Origin: Xanthomonas arboricola pv. guizotiae | GTDB taxonomy: Bacteria > Pseudomonadota > Gammaproteobacteria > Xanthomonadales > Xanthomonadaceae | Assembly: GCF_002940205.1 (NCBI RefSeq) | Contig: NZ_MDSK01000023.1 | Location: forward strand, 20,551 to 84,550 | Direction of reading: 5' to 3' | DNA length: 64,000 nucleotides | In this document: piece by piece, positions 10,537 to 23,316 of the stretch | How the letters are laid out: the number at the start of each line of letters is the position of its first letter | How positions within the stretch are numbered: the first letter of the stretch is position 1 | Notes under the pieces: model-generated | The model's database searches: none | What the model saw: the letters and a program-made list of their open reading frames with translations, nothing else | Told to the model about the DNA's origin: nothing | Made by a program: the position numbers and the translations under genes

Positions 10537-12276
10537 TCAGCCCGTGACTGTCGCCGGCTCGCAGTGCTCGACGATCAGCTGCACCGCGGTGCCGCCGCGA
10601 TAGTCGTCGCTGACCAGGCGGTACGCCAGCCGCACCAGGCGTGCCGGTTCGCTGCCGCGCCAGCCGTTGAAGTGGATGGCGTTGAGCGGTTCGGCGCGGC
10701 CGGCGCAGCGCAGGGTCAGCTTGAGGTGGCGCTCCTTGAGCACGCGGTACTGCAGCACTTCGAACCGACCATCGAACAGCGGCTCGGGAAAGCCCTGCCC
10801 CCACGGCCCGGCCACGCGCAGCGCCTCGGCATGCAGGTGATCGAGTTCGTGCGCGGCCAGTTCGCCATCGCTATGCAATTCGGCATGCAGCAGCGAGGCG
10901 TCCACCATCGCCTGCACCTGGCGCTGGAATGCCTGTTCGAAGGTCGCCAGCGCGGCATGCTCCAGACTCAGCCCGGCCGCCATCGCATGCCCGCCGAACT
11001 TCTGGATCAGGCCCGGGTGGCGCGCATCCACTGCCGCCAGCACGTCGCGGATATGCAGGCCGGGGATCGAGCGTGCCGAACCGCGCAGCTGGCTGCTGCC
11101 CGGCTCGGCCGGCGCCAATGCGATCACCGGGCGATGCAGGCGGTCCTTGAGCTTGGAGGCGACCAGGCCGATCACGCCCGGGTGCCAGTCGGCATCGAAC
11201 AGGCAGGCGGCGATCGGCAACGCGCCATCGGCATCCAGCACCACCCTGGTGACGGCCTGTTCGGCATCGTCGGTCATCAGCTGCTGCACCGCGCGGCGCT
11301 CGGCGTTGATCTCTTCCAGCGTGCCGGCGATCGCGCGCGCCCGGTTCCAGTCCTCGCTGAGCAGCAACTCGATGCCCAGCGCCATGTCTTCCAGCCGGCC
11401 GGCTGCGTTGAGACGCGGGCCCAACGCAAATCCGATATCGCTGGCGCTCAGGCGCGCCACGTCGCGGCCGCTGGCATCGATCAGGGCGCGCAGGCCGATG
11501 CAACCCTTGCCCTCGCGCAGGCGGCGCAGGCCGGCCGACACCAGCGCCCGGTTGTTGATGTCCAGCGGCACCAGATCGGCAACGGTGCCGACTGCCACCA
11601 GGTCCAGCAATACCGACAGATCCGGCTCGGCGCGCTCGGCGAAGGCACCGCGCGCGCGCAGCACGCCGCGCAACGCCATCAGCACATAGAAGATCACCCC
11701 GACCCCGGCCAGGGATTTGCTCGGGAAGCGGTCGTTGGCCAGATTCGGATCGACGATCGCGTCGGCCGGCGGCAATACCTCGCCAGGCAGGTGATGGTCG
11801 GTGACCAGCACCGTCCAGCCGCGCGCCTTGGCGGCGGCCACGCCGGCGTGGCAGGCGATGCCATGATCGACCGTGACCAGCAGATCCGGCTGCAATGCGG
11901 CCAGTTCCTCCACCAGTGCCGGCGACAGGCCGTAGCCATGCACCATACGATTGGGTACCGCGTGATGCACATCCAGCGCGCCGAGCATGCGCAAGCCACG
12001 CACGCCGACCGCACAGGCGGTGGCGCCATCGCAGTCGAAATCGCCCACCACCAGGATGCGCCGTTGCCGGGCGATCGCATCGGCCAGCAACTCGGCCGCC
12101 ACGTCACTGTTGTGCAGCAACTGCGGCGACAGCAATTGACCCAGACGCGGCTGCGCGCCGTGGGTATCGGTGACGCCGCGCGCGGCATAGATGCGGCGCA
12201 GCAGCGGCAACATGGCATCGGGCCAGCTGCCGGCCTGCCCGGGCGGGCGCCGGACGATCCGCGGGGTGGAGGTCAT
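10537..12276 (-). CDS. recJ: Single-stranded-DNA-specific exonuclease RecJ
   Basis: The 579-residue protein (577 in E. coli) is a DHH-family 5'-3' exonuclease acting in recombination and mismatch repair. Metal-binding motifs are in order: VVGDFDCDG (Asp79, Asp81, Asp83), VTVDHG (137-139) and TDHHLPGE (Asp160-His161-His162), followed by the DHHA1 region and a C-terminal OB-like region. The start ATG 12276 overlaps the rpfE stop as ATGA, which suggests translational coupling. The frame stays open to 12600, but that part is antisense/shadow to rpfE. Confidence 0.95.
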   Translation of the reverse strand: MTSTPRIVRRPPGQAGSWPDAMLPLLRRIYAARGVTDTHGAQPRLGQLLSPQLLHNSDVAAELLADAIARQRRILVVGDFDCDGATACAVGVRGLRMLGALDVHHAVPNRMVHGYGLSPALVEELAALQPDLLVTVDHGIACHAGVAAAKARGWTVLVTDHHLPGEVLPPADAIVDPNLANDRFPSKSLAGVGVIFYVLMALRGVLRARGAFAERAEPDLSVLLDLVAVGTVADLVPLDINNRALVSAGLRRLREGKGCIGLRALIDASGRDVARLSASDIGFALGPRLNAAGRLEDMALGIELLLSEDWNRARAIAGTLEEINAERRAVQQLMTDDAEQAVTRVVLDADGALPIAACLFDADWHPGVIGLVASKLKDRLHRPVIALAPAEPGSSQLRGSARSIPGLHIRDVLAAVDARHPGLIQKFGGHAMAAGLSLEHAALATFEQAFQRQVQAMVDASLLHAELHSDGELAAHELDHLHAEALRVAGPWGQGFPEPLFDGRFEVLQYRVLKERHLKLTLRCAGRAEPLNAIHFNGWRGSEPARLVRLAYRLVSDDYRGGTAVQLIVEHCEPATVTG

Positions 12277-13193
12277 TGCGCCAGCTGTGCCCGCGGCTTG
12301 CGCCAGAAACGCCAGCGTTGCGCATGCGTCAGCGACACGGTTTCGCCATCCTGGAAATCCAGCACCAGCCGATCCAGTTCGCCACGCGCCATCGCCGCCA
12401 GCAGCGGCGCCACCGCATCGTCGCTGAACTGCTGCAGCGAGCGCAGATGGCGCAGGTCCACCAACGCATCCACGCGTTGTTCGCCCTGCGCATCGGCACC
12501 GGCCGCCAGCGCCAGCGCACGCAGCAGCGATTCGCGGCTGCGTACCTGACGGTGCGGCGAGCTCACCGCATGCGGTAGCACGCCGCCGCCCCAGAACCAC
12601 AGCGAATTGATCGCCGGCTTGCCGCTGGCCACGCGGCCCTCGTTCCAGGGGTGCTGATGCAGCAGCACCTGCGCTTCGGTCAGCAAGGCACGCCAGCGCC
12701 GGCCGATCTCGCCGGCCGGCAGATGCTCGAACAGGTCATCGCCGATCGCCAGACCCGGTGGCGCAAATTCCGGCAATTTGGCATCCGGCGACAGCCGCAG
12801 GTACCAGCGCGCAGGCGTGGGCGCATCCAGCAGGAAGCCCGCATCGCCGAACATCGGCTTGAGGATGGGCAGCAACACCGCCAGGTCCTCGGCCGTGGGG
12901 CCGAGCGCCTCGCCGTAGCCCATCAAGCGCGCGCCCTGCATATCCGGCACCACATAGGCCGGATCCGCACGCACCCAGGTCGCACCAGCCGCATCGCCGG
13001 CATCGAGCTGGCGGGTCAACGCGGCCACCGGCCAGTGCGCAGGCGTCAGCGTGAAGTGGCGCTGCAGCTGCGCCACTTCGCCGGGCTCGGCACCTTGCTG
13101 GTCGGCACGCGCCAGTGCGCGCGCCACCGGCGTGTCGCCCAGTTCACCGGGCAGGCGGCGTTTTTCCGGCAGCAGCAGCGTGGCGGTGGTCAT
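12273..13193 (-). CDS. rpfE: RpfE, phosphoglycerate mutase-like regulatory-cluster protein
   Basis: The 306-residue cytoplasmic protein sits between greA and recJ as rpfE does in Xanthomonas. It belongs to the cofactor-independent phosphoglycerate mutase-like group; stretches such as INSLWFWGGGVLP are typical, and no membrane segment is visible. Its biochemical role is not established; the name comes from the pathogenicity-factor locus. It ends in an ATGA overlap with recJ and begins 30 bp after greA, so greA, rpfE and recJ are probably on one message. Confidence 0.88.
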   Translation of the reverse strand: MTTATLLLPEKRRLPGELGDTPVARALARADQQGAEPGEVAQLQRHFTLTPAHWPVAALTRQLDAGDAAGATWVRADPAYVVPDMQGARLMGYGEALGPTAEDLAVLLPILKPMFGDAGFLLDAPTPARWYLRLSPDAKLPEFAPPGLAIGDDLFEHLPAGEIGRRWRALLTEAQVLLHQHPWNEGRVASGKPAINSLWFWGGGVLPHAVSSPHRQVRSRESLLRALALAAGADAQGEQRVDALVDLRHLRSLQQFSDDAVAPLLAAMARGELDRLVLDFQDGETVSLTHAQRWRFWRKPRAQLAQ

Positions 13194-13223
13194 CGGGCGG
13201 TTGCGTCGTTCAATCCCGGCGCG

Positions 13224-13696
13224 TCAGTCCAGGTAGGCAACGCTGACCACTTCGTACTCGCGCTGGCCGGCCGGCGCATCGATGGTGACCGAGTCGCCTT
13301 CCAGCTTGCCGATCAACGCACGTGCCAGCGGCGAGGAGATCGCGATCATGCCCAGCTTGATGTCCGCTTCCAGATCGCCAACGATCTGGTAGCGCTTCTC
13401 TTCGTCGGTCTCGGTGTCGGCCAGCGTCACCGTGGCGCCGAACACGATCTTGGTGCCGGCCGACAGCTTGGTGATGTCGATGATCTCGGCATGCGAGAGC
13501 TCGCCTTCCAGCTGCTTGATGCGGCCTTCGATGAAGCTCTGCTGCTCGCGCGCGGCGTGGTACTCGGCGTTTTCCTTCAGATCGCCGTGCGCGCGCGCTT
13601 CGGCGATCGCGTTGATCACCGCCGGACGCTTGACCGACTTCAGCTGGTCCAGCTCTTCGCGCAGACGCTGCGCGCCCTTTGCGGTCATGGGTGCTC

Positions 13697-13700
<4 letters not shown>
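13224..13700 (-). CDS. greA: Transcription elongation factor GreA
   Basis: A 158-residue protein, the exact length of E. coli GreA. The N-terminal coiled coil carries the acidic tip [17 protein letters not shown], which enters the RNA polymerase secondary channel and stimulates transcript cleavage; the C-terminal FKBP-like domain includes INSPLA-like and GQREYEV segments. The start ATG 13700 overlaps the carB stop as ATGA. A second Met at 13688 is possible but gives a shorter protein than the family norm. Confidence 0.96.
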
Positions 13701-16916
<3,216 letters not shown>

Positions 16917-16939
<23 letters not shown>

Positions 16940-17360
16940 TTTCTTCCAGCTCTTTAATCAAATCTTGGATTTTTTTGATGTCTTGATCGTGACTGATCAG
17001 CTCAAGATCGTTGAGGTTTGCGCAAACACAGTGAAAAACATCAAAGCGCTTCTTATCGATAGCACGCTCTGCATCATCTCGACGGTCATGTCGGAAGACC
17101 TCGGCAGCCATGCGAGCATCCTTGGCTCCAACCTCGAATTCCTGAAAAGCATTCAGGATCTGCTCCAGCTCATCGAGTGGTACACGTTTTGCTCCGCGCA
17201 AGACCTCATAACGAATCAGAGGTGAGATAGCCACACGTACACGATCATCCGTCAGCAAACGCTCAACCTCGGCCTTGGCTGATAAATGCACAGAGTTATT
17301 CGGATCAGTATCGAGCGCACCGATCAGCAGGTTTGCATCCAGCAAAATCGCGCGGGTCAT
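16917..17360 (-). CDS. PIN-domain ribonuclease-like protein, partner of upstream ATPase
   Basis: A 147-residue protein. Visible PIN features are Asp8 in [10 protein letters not shown], Glu52 in IRYEVLRG, Asp107 in [13 protein letters not shown] and Asp125 in ISHDQDI, the usual four acidic metal ligands. PIN nucleases usually cut RNA; many are VapC-type toxins, but VapC partners are small DNA-binding antitoxins, while here the partner is a 377-residue ATPase joined by an ATGA overlap. The gene is clearly AT-richer than carB. Its last codons overlap the carB start, so it was placed exactly against a housekeeping gene. The C-terminal residues (AKAHRP) are encoded by carB start sequence. Target and activity are unknown. 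Confidence 0.82.
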
Positions 17361-18490
17361 GACTGACTATCACTTTTGATCAACTTCAGTAGAGCGGCCT
17401 TCGCTTTACCTTGATCCGTCGATGCTAGTGACGCGCGCTTCAAAGCGTTCAGGTCGACGCCAAATGTTTCTTCGAGAACGTCAGCGAACGCTTTCATGTT
17501 GGGAGAACTGATCTCGGCCACCTTGACCACACCATCACCCTCATCGCGCTGAAGAAGATATGCCTCACCCTGCTCTAGTTGCGTTAGCACTAACGGCGAA
17601 TGAGTGGCGATCACGAAGATACTCTTCGGAAAAAGGTCCTTAAGTTTCTTCACAATTATTGTTTGCCAACTGACATGCAGATGACTTTCAATCTCATCAA
17701 TCAGAACGACACCTGGCAGGTTGCGCAAGTTCCTGGAATTAGTGAAATTCGAGTAGGCCGAAATGATGGCCTGAAACAACTTCACCACCGATGCAAAGCC
17801 AGAGCTGAGTTCACCCAGTTCGAGCATCCGGCCATCTACACCCAAGAAAACACGTTGGGCTCCATCAATTTGAAGCTTGCCAGCATCGACTCGGGGATCG
17901 ACTTCATGGATAAGCTGTAGTACGGCGTTGATCTCGCCTTGCAAGTTATCTTTTTCCACTTGGTATGGATTGACAGACTGTGCGCGCTGGACAAACCAAG
18001 CTCGCACATCTGCATTCATCCCGGAGGTACGAAGATTTCCCGACGTTATTTCCTTGGCTAGCCGGTCAAAATGCGCTTTGCGTCGGTCATCAAACTTCCC
18101 CAAACGACCAACATCAGCAGGCTCTGCCGCTACAGAAGAACGCCCGCCGGCACCGATTAAGACAATGCAAGCAGAATGATTGGCAGCTTCCGCAAAGAAG
18201 TTCCCAAGAATCGGGAGTCCGCTGGACGATTTGTTAATGTCCAGACAAACCTCCTCATCGATGACTACTTTTTTAGCTGGCTCCCATGCCGTGTCATGGA
18301 TCAGTGTATGGCGGGCGGCAACTGCAAAGTCCTGCTGAGAGAACAACAGCCCTAGGTAAATGGCTTCAAGCGTCTTTGTCTTACCGACGCCATTAACGCC
18401 AAACAGCACACGCACACGGTGGTTGGGATCGAACCGAAGCTCGACATTTCCCACACCTCTCAAGCCTTCAATGTCAACTGAATCCAACAT
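17357..18490 (-). CDS. ABC-like AAA family ATPase (SMC/OLD-like), first gene of ATPase-PIN cassette
   Basis: A 377-residue ATPase. It starts with the MLDSVDIEGLRGVGNVELRF strand pattern of the RecF/SMC/OLD group, has a Walker A GVNGVGKT (31-38), an ABC-type signature LSSGF (228-232), a Walker B with VLIDEIES (Asp265-Glu266), and an H-loop THS (296-298). There is no long coiled coil and no Toprim or HNH nuclease domain; the nuclease is the separate PIN gene that follows with an ATGA overlap. The frame is open from 18577, but ATG 18490 has GGAGG a few bases upstream and begins where family homology begins. Base composition is strongly AT-rich compared with carA and carB, which points to transfer. 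Architecture recalls ATPase-nuclease defence pairs such as PARIS or Septu; function is inferred. Confidence 0.85.
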   Translation of the reverse strand: MLDSVDIEGLRGVGNVELRFDPNHRVRVLFGVNGVGKTKTLEAIYLGLLFSQQDFAVAARHTLIHDTAWEPAKKVVIDEEVCLDINKSSSGLPILGNFFAEAANHSACIVLIGAGGRSSVAAEPADVGRLGKFDDRRKAHFDRLAKEITSGNLRTSGMNADVRAWFVQRAQSVNPYQVEKDNLQGEINAVLQLIHEVDPRVDAGKLQIDGAQRVFLGVDGRMLELGELSSGFASVVKLFQAIISAYSNFTNSRNLRNLPGVVLIDEIESHLHVSWQTIIVKKLKDLFPKSIFVIATHSPLVLTQLEQGEAYLLQRDEGDGVVKVAEISSPNMKAFADVLEETFGVDLNALKRASLASTDQGKAKAALLKLIKSDSQS

Positions 18491-18554
18491 TCGTGCCTCC
18501 GCATGTGCAGCTTGCTCGAAACTTCTGACGGCGCGCTGGAGTCGACCGGACGTC

Positions 18555-18568
18555 CGAACTCCAGTTCG
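18555..18568. promoter_or_regulatory. 14-bp palindrome upstream of the ATPase-PIN genes
   Basis: CGAACT-cc-AGTTCG (18555-18560 and 18563-18568) lies in the 105-bp spacer between the carA stop and the ATPase start. It could be an operator for the cassette or a boundary relic. No U-tract follows, so a terminator is unlikely. Confidence 0.3.
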
Positions 18569-18595
18569 AGTGATCATGAAATAATTTGCCGTGCA

Positions 18596-19723
18596 TCAAA
18601 ACTTAGCTTTCGCCATCAACGTCACGAACCGATCGAACAAAGGCCCCACATCGCGCGGGCCCGGCGAGGCTTCCGGGTGGCCCTGGAACGAGAACGCCGG
18701 CGCGTCGGTCAGCGCGATGCCCTGATTGGTGCCATCGAACAGCGACCGATGGGTCACCCGCACATTGGCCGGCAGCGTGCTTTCATCCACCGCAAAGCCG
18801 TGGTTCTGCGAGGTGATCATCACCCGCCCGCCGTCCAGATCCTGCACCGGATGGTTGGCGCCGTGATGGCCGGTGGTCATCTTCACCGTGCTGGCGCCGG
18901 CGGCCAGCGCCAGCAGCTGATGGCCCAGACAGATGCCGAAGGTGGGCACCTGCCTGGCGATCAGTTCCTGGATGGCGCTGATGGCGTAATCGCAGGGTTC
19001 CGGATCGCCCGGGCCGTTGGACAGGAACACGCCGTCCGGATTCATCGCCAGCACCTCGGCCACCGGCGTGCGTGCCGGCACCACGGTGACGTCGCACCCA
19101 CGGTCGGCCAGCATGCGCAGGATGTTGAGCTTGACGCCGTAATCGTAAGCAACAACCTTGTGCTTCAGCTCGGCGCACACGAAGGTGTCCGAATTCAGAT
19201 CCAGCGAGCCTTCCTGCCAGCTGTAGCTGGTCTCGGTGGAAACCACCCTGGCCAGGTCCATGCCCTTCAGGCCGGGGAAGCTGCGCGCCGCTTCCAGCGC
19301 CTTGTCGACCTCGATCTCGCCGGCCATCAGTGCGCCGTTCTGGGCGCCCTTCTGCCGCAGCAGGCGGGTCAGCTTGCGGGTGTCGATGCCGGAAATGGCC
19401 ACCACACCGCGGGCCTGCAGCCACTCCGGCAGTGCGACTTCGCTGCGCCAGCTGCTGGGGCGACGCGGCACGTCGCGCACGATCAGGCCGGCCGCCCAGA
19501 TCTTGCCGGCCTCGTCATCCTGATCGGTAAAGCCGGTGTTGCCGATATGCGGATAGGTCAGCGTGACCATCTGGCGGGCGTAGGAGGGATCGGTCAGGAC
19601 TTCCTGATAACCGGTCATGGCGGTGTTGAACACCACTTCACCGACGGAAAGCCCGTTGGCGCCTACGGATTCGCCCTCGAACACGGTGCCGTCTTCGAGG
19701 ACAAGGATTGCGGGTTGGGTCAC
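18596..19723 (-). CDS. carA: Carbamoyl-phosphate synthase small subunit (glutaminase)
   Basis: The 375-residue product has an N-terminal CarA-specific domain and a C-terminal class I glutamine amidotransferase with SNGPGDPEP, the nucleophile Cys in FGICLGHQ, and the final [12 protein letters not shown]. It supplies ammonia to CarB. The start is taken at GTG 19723 ([12 protein letters not shown]), the usual Xanthomonas N-terminus; a longer frame exists but is not CarA-like. The last codons (AKAKF, then TGA) are AT-rich and adjoin the inserted cassette, so the extreme C-terminus may have been altered. A TACAAT-like -10 is visible at 19840-19845 on the minus strand within the 239-bp gap to dapB. 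Confidence 0.95.
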   Translation of the reverse strand: MTQPAILVLEDGTVFEGESVGANGLSVGEVVFNTAMTGYQEVLTDPSYARQMVTLTYPHIGNTGFTDQDDEAGKIWAAGLIVRDVPRRPSSWRSEVALPEWLQARGVVAISGIDTRKLTRLLRQKGAQNGALMAGEIEVDKALEAARSFPGLKGMDLARVVSTETSYSWQEGSLDLNSDTFVCAELKHKVVAYDYGVKLNILRMLADRGCDVTVVPARTPVAEVLAMNPDGVFLSNGPGDPEPCDYAISAIQELIARQVPTFGICLGHQLLALAAGASTVKMTTGHHGANHPVQDLDGGRVMITSQNHGFAVDESTLPANVRVTHRSLFDGTNQGIALTDAPAFSFQGHPEASPGPRDVGPLFDRFVTLMAKAKF

Positions 19724-19962
19724 GTGGGGTCTCGCTCTGGCTGCCTGGGACTCCGATGCGCTTCCGGCCAAATTCCGGTTGCAGCAAAGCGCGGACGCGG
19801 TGCTGAGGACCGGTCCGACGCTGGTTCGGGCAAGCGAGAATTGTAAAGGCAAGTGCCCCGGCATGCCAGCCTGGAGAACACCGGTTGCCGCAGCGCCATC
19901 GCAATGGCGGGATGAATGCGCCACCGCGATCATTCGCCATTCATGCGCGGCGACGCGCCGGC

Positions 19963-20679
19963 TTACAGCACCAGGTCGCGCACGCGATAGCTGCCGGCCG
20001 GCTTGCCGAGCAACCGCTTGGCCGCATGCAGGGCACCGCGCGCAAAGATGTCGCGGTTGGTGGCGCGGTGCACCAGCTCCACCCGCTCGCCCAATCCGGT
20101 GAACTGCACCGTGTGCTCGCCGACGATGTCGCCGGCGCGCAGGCTGGCAAAGCGCGGCTGCGCGCCGCTGCCGGTGGCCGCCTCCCCCAGCGTCAGTGCG
20201 GTTCCGGAGGGTGCGTCCTGCTTGTGTACGTGATGCGCTTCGACGATGTCGCAATCCCAGCCCGGCAGGCTGCCGGCGGCACGCTCCACCAGTTCGGTCA
20301 GCACCGCCACGCCCAGGCTGAAGTTGGACGCCCACACCAGTGGAATCTGTTGCGCGGCCTCCAGCAACGCGGCGCGCTGCGCCTCATCCAGGCCGGTGGT
20401 GCCGGACGCCAGCGGTTTGCCGCGCTGCGCGCACAGCGCCAGGATCGGTGCGAAGCCCTGCGGCAGGCTGAAGTCGATCGCCACATCGAAGGCCGGCGCA
20501 CCGCCGAGTTCGCTGGCGGCAAAGTACGGCACGCCGTCCACCACGCGCTGCGACGGCGAGCGCCCCACCACCGCACCGACGACGTGCAGCGCCTCGTCTT
20601 CGGCAGCCAGGCGCAGCAACGCCTTGCCCATCCGCCCGGAGGCGCCGTGGATCAGAACTTTCACAGGAGACGTTGTCAT
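19963..20679 (-). CDS. dapB: 4-hydroxy-tetrahydrodipicolinate reductase
   Basis: A 238-residue reductase of the lysine/diaminopimelate pathway. The nucleotide-binding loop GASGRMG is at 12-18, SGTTGLDE follows mid-protein, and the substrate-binding signature [14 protein letters not shown] is complete. It is upstream of carA on the same strand, an order common in gammaproteobacteria. No separate promoter was seen; the 303 bp upstream contain only short tandem repeats. Confidence 0.95.
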   Translation of the reverse strand: MTTSPVKVLIHGASGRMGKALLRLAAEDEALHVVGAVVGRSPSQRVVDGVPYFAASELGGAPAFDVAIDFSLPQGFAPILALCAQRGKPLASGTTGLDEAQRAALLEAAQQIPLVWASNFSLGVAVLTELVERAAGSLPGWDCDIVEAHHVHKQDAPSGTALTLGEAATGSGAQPRFASLRAGDIVGEHTVQFTGLGERVELVHRATNRDIFARGALHAAKRLLGKPAGSYRVRDLVL

Positions 20680-20721
20680 GGCGGCAGGCCTAGCTGGGCG
20701 GTGGGGTTGTACAAGATAGCT

Positions 20722-20770
20722 GGGATTCGGGATTCGGGATTCGGGAATCGTTGGTGCGGGTGCGGGTGCG
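20722..20770. repeat. Short tandem repeats upstream of dapB
   Basis: Three copies of GGGATTC (20722-20742) plus one GGGAATC are followed by three copies of GGTGCG (20753-20770). They lie in the gap 20680-20982, which otherwise holds no gene I can support. GGGATTCG-type repeats are frequent between Xanthomonas genes; a related inverted form occurs at 28141-28239. Confidence 0.75.
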
Positions 20771-20982
20771 GGTGTGCACTGTTTTGCCTGCAGTAGCGCT
20801 TTCGCTTTGGCTTGGTGGCGTCCGCGAGACGCACGTGGTGGTTGTTTGCTGAGTTAAGGCGATACCACTTGGCGGGCAGGTGTGGGTTGGCGCGGCGGGT
20901 GTTCGACGTTCGTGAACGCATGGCACACGCTGCAGCTGGCGCGGCTGCGGCCTTTGATTGCATGCGATGGTGTTGGCGACTC

Positions 20983-21705
20983 TCAGTCGCTTGCGCCGTG
21001 CAGGCGTTTGCTCCAGCTCTCTATTTCGCGGCGTTGCAGGCGGCGTTCGAACAGTGCCTGCCATGACGGCACCAGCGGCAGCTGCAGCACCTCGGTGATG
21101 GCGGCGACATCGACATCGCGCGCATACAGCAGCTGTTGCAGGCGCGACAGCGTCCAGTGCGGATGCGGCCGCTGCTGCAGTGTCAGCGTATCGCCGGCCG
21201 CCACCTCGCCGGGCTGCAGCACGCGGTAATACCAGCCGGTGCGGCCGGTGTCCTGCACGCGGCGCGCCATGTCGCGCAGGCCGAAACGGTCGGACAGCTT
21301 CCAGCATGGCTGACGCAGCTGCGACACCTCCACCACCGCCGTGCCCAACGCAAAGCGATCGCCCAGGCAGACATTGGCTTCGGTGAGGCCGAGGCTGCTC
21401 AGGTTCTCGCCGAATGCGCCGGCCGTCTCCAGCAAGGCATGCGCACCAAGCTGGCCCTGCCAGGCGGCGTAGTGATCGCGCGGATAATGGTGGATCGCCT
21501 TGTCCGGCCCGCCATGCACACGCCGGTCGCCCTGCTCGTCGCCGTGCAGACCGTCGGGACCGACGCGCACCCTGCCGTCCACCGCCCGCTTGTCGATCGC
21601 GCTGCGGCTACCGGGCCGGGTGAAGTCGCGTGCGATACCGACCGCGACGCTGTCGATGGTGATCGCGAGCGCAGGCGCCTGCACGCCAGCGGCCTGCGTG
21701 CTCAC
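20983..21705 (-). CDS. MOSC domain protein, YiiM-like
   Basis: A 240-residue protein with an N-terminal beta-rich part, the MOSC domain and a C-terminal 3-alpha domain. DGLHGDEQGDRRVHGGPDKA, GAFGENL and the conserved Cys in LRQPCWKLSDRFG are typical of the YiiM group, which needs molybdenum cofactor and detoxifies N-hydroxylated compounds in E. coli. The start is GTG 21705, overlapping the stop of the aminotransferase gene as GTGA; the frame is open much further upstream but there it is only a shadow. Probably co-transcribed with the aminotransferase. Confidence 0.82.
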   Translation of the reverse strand: MSTQAAGVQAPALAITIDSVAVGIARDFTRPGSRSAIDKRAVDGRVRVGPDGLHGDEQGDRRVHGGPDKAIHHYPRDHYAAWQGQLGAHALLETAGAFGENLSSLGLTEANVCLGDRFALGTAVVEVSQLRQPCWKLSDRFGLRDMARRVQDTGRTGWYYRVLQPGEVAAGDTLTLQQRPHPHWTLSRLQQLLYARDVDVAAITEVLQLPLVPSWQALFERRLQRREIESWSKRLHGASD

Positions 21706-22904
21706 GCGCCCTGCCCGGGCAATTCGGCCAGCGCCTCGCGCAGTACCTCGCCCAGGACCTGGATGCCGGCATCGATCCTGTCGCCGGGCACGGTGACGAA
21801 CGACAGCCGCAAGGTATTGACCTGCGGCAAGGTGGCGTAGAACGGCGCGCCCGGCACGAACGCCACATTGCGCGCGATCGCACGCGCCAGCAGCGCGGTG
21901 CCGTCCAGCCCGGGCGGCAGGGTCACCCACAGGAACATGCCGCCTTCGGGGCGATTCCATTGCACCTGGGGCGGGAAATGCCGATCCAGTGCCTCCAGCA
22001 TCAGGCTGCACTGACGCGCATACAGCGCGCGGATCTGCGGGATATGCGCGTCCAGGAACTCGTCCTGCAACGTCTGGTGGACCACGCGCTGGGTGAACGA
22101 GGGCGTATGCAGATCGGCCGCCTGCTTGGCCTGGATCAGCTTGCCCAGCACCGCTTCGGGCGCGACCACGTAGCCCAGCCGCAACCCGGGTGCGAGCACC
22201 TTGGAGAACGAGCCCATGTAGATCACGCCCTCCGGGTTGAGCGACAGCAGGCTCGGCAGCGGCTGGCCGCTGTAATACAGCTCGCCATACGGATCGTCTT
22301 CGACGATCGGCACGCCCGCCTCCGCCGCGCGCGCCACCAGGGCCTGACGGCGCGCCAGCGGCAACCGGCGACCGGTGGGGTTCTGGAAGTTCGGCAGGCA
22401 ATACAGAAAGCGCGCATCGGCCAGCACCGCAGGATCCAGCGCGTCCACCACCACCCCGTCCGCGTCCGAGGGCATGCCGACGAAGCTCGGCTGGAACAGC
22501 GAGAACGCCTGCAGCGCGCCCAGGTAGCTCGGCGTTTCCACCAGCACCTTGCTGCCTTCGTCGATGAAAACCTTGCCGAGCAGGTCCAGGCCCTGCTGCG
22601 AGCCGGTGGTGATCAACACCTGGCTGGGCCGGATGCTGGCGCCGTCGCGGCTCAGGCGTGCGGCCACCCATTCGCGCAGTGGCGCATAGCCTTCGGTGGG
22701 GCCGTATTGCAGCGCGGCCTGCGGCGCATCGCGCAGCACCTGATCGCTGGCCGCGCGCATGCGCTCCACCGGAAAGGTGGCCGGCGACGGCAGCCCGCCG
22801 GCGAAGGAAATCACCTCCGGCCGCTCGGTCACCTTGAGGATTTCGCGAATCGCCGAACTGGTCAGCGCCTGCGCACGTCGGGAGATCTGGAAGGAGGTCG
22901 TCAT
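21702..22904 (-). CDS. PLP-dependent aminotransferase (LysN/MocR-type class I fold)
   Basis: A 400-residue class I/II aminotransferase. EVISFAGGLPSPATFP near the N-terminus, ITTGSQQGLDLLGKVF, VEDDPYGELYYSG and the PLP lysine in MGSFSKVLAPGLRLGY are all present. It resembles 2-aminoadipate/branched-chain or multi-substrate aminotransferases; the substrate cannot be fixed. No fused GntR DNA-binding domain is present, so it is not a MocR regulator. The start at 22904 (MTTSFQISRR) fits the family; upstream Met codons add non-homologous residues. Confidence 0.82.
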   Translation of the reverse strand: MTTSFQISRRAQALTSSAIREILKVTERPEVISFAGGLPSPATFPVERMRAASDQVLRDAPQAALQYGPTEGYAPLREWVAARLSRDGASIRPSQVLITTGSQQGLDLLGKVFIDEGSKVLVETPSYLGALQAFSLFQPSFVGMPSDADGVVVDALDPAVLADARFLYCLPNFQNPTGRRLPLARRQALVARAAEAGVPIVEDDPYGELYYSGQPLPSLLSLNPEGVIYMGSFSKVLAPGLRLGYVVAPEAVLGKLIQAKQAADLHTPSFTQRVVHQTLQDEFLDAHIPQIRALYARQCSLMLEALDRHFPPQVQWNRPEGGMFLWVTLPPGLDGTALLARAIARNVAFVPGAPFYATLPQVNTLRLSFVTVPGDRIDAGIQVLGEVLREALAELPGQGA

Positions 22905-23060
22905 CGCGCAAGCATAGCGAAGGCCCATGGCCGACGCGCTGTGCACTGCAGCGTCGGCTACACAACCCGGCCAGTGACGGTGTTGCTGCTGCACCGACCA
23001 TCGCCACGCGTCACCACACACGCCTGGGTTGCGGTGGCGCTACCGAAGAACTGCGGTGTG

Positions 23061-23315
23061 TCAGTGACGACGTGGCGGCGCCGGCCCGCAGCTGTCGCAG
23101 CCACCGCAGGCCGCGGCGTTCTGCGCGGCCGGCGGCGCCACGCGGCGGCCCAGCGCCCGCATCCACGCAGGCCGCCCATCGCGCAGCAGGCCGATCGCCA
23201 CTGCGCCACGCACACGCCGCAGCGTGCCGGGGAATTGCTTCTTCATCACCACCCACAGGCTGAGCAACACCGCCAGCGCGATGACCAGGTATTGCAGCGT
23301 GAGCGACAGATCCAC
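23061..23315 (-). CDS. Small Cys-rich membrane protein of the feo operon
   Basis: An 84-residue protein starting at GTG one base after the feoB stop. One N-terminal membrane helix (LTLQYLVIALAVLLSLWVV) is followed by a basic segment and a Cys-rich tail, AACGGCDSCGPAPP. Small proteins of this form commonly follow feoB and are thought to assist iron uptake, possibly by holding metal at the cytoplasmic face. A third feo gene has been described in Xanthomonas; I believe this is its equivalent but cannot verify the name. Confidence 0.72.
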   Translation of the reverse strand: MDLSLTLQYLVIALAVLLSLWVVMKKQFPGTLRRVRGAVAIGLLRDGRPAWMRALGRRVAPPAAQNAAACGGCDSCGPAPPRRH

Positions 23316-23316
23316 C

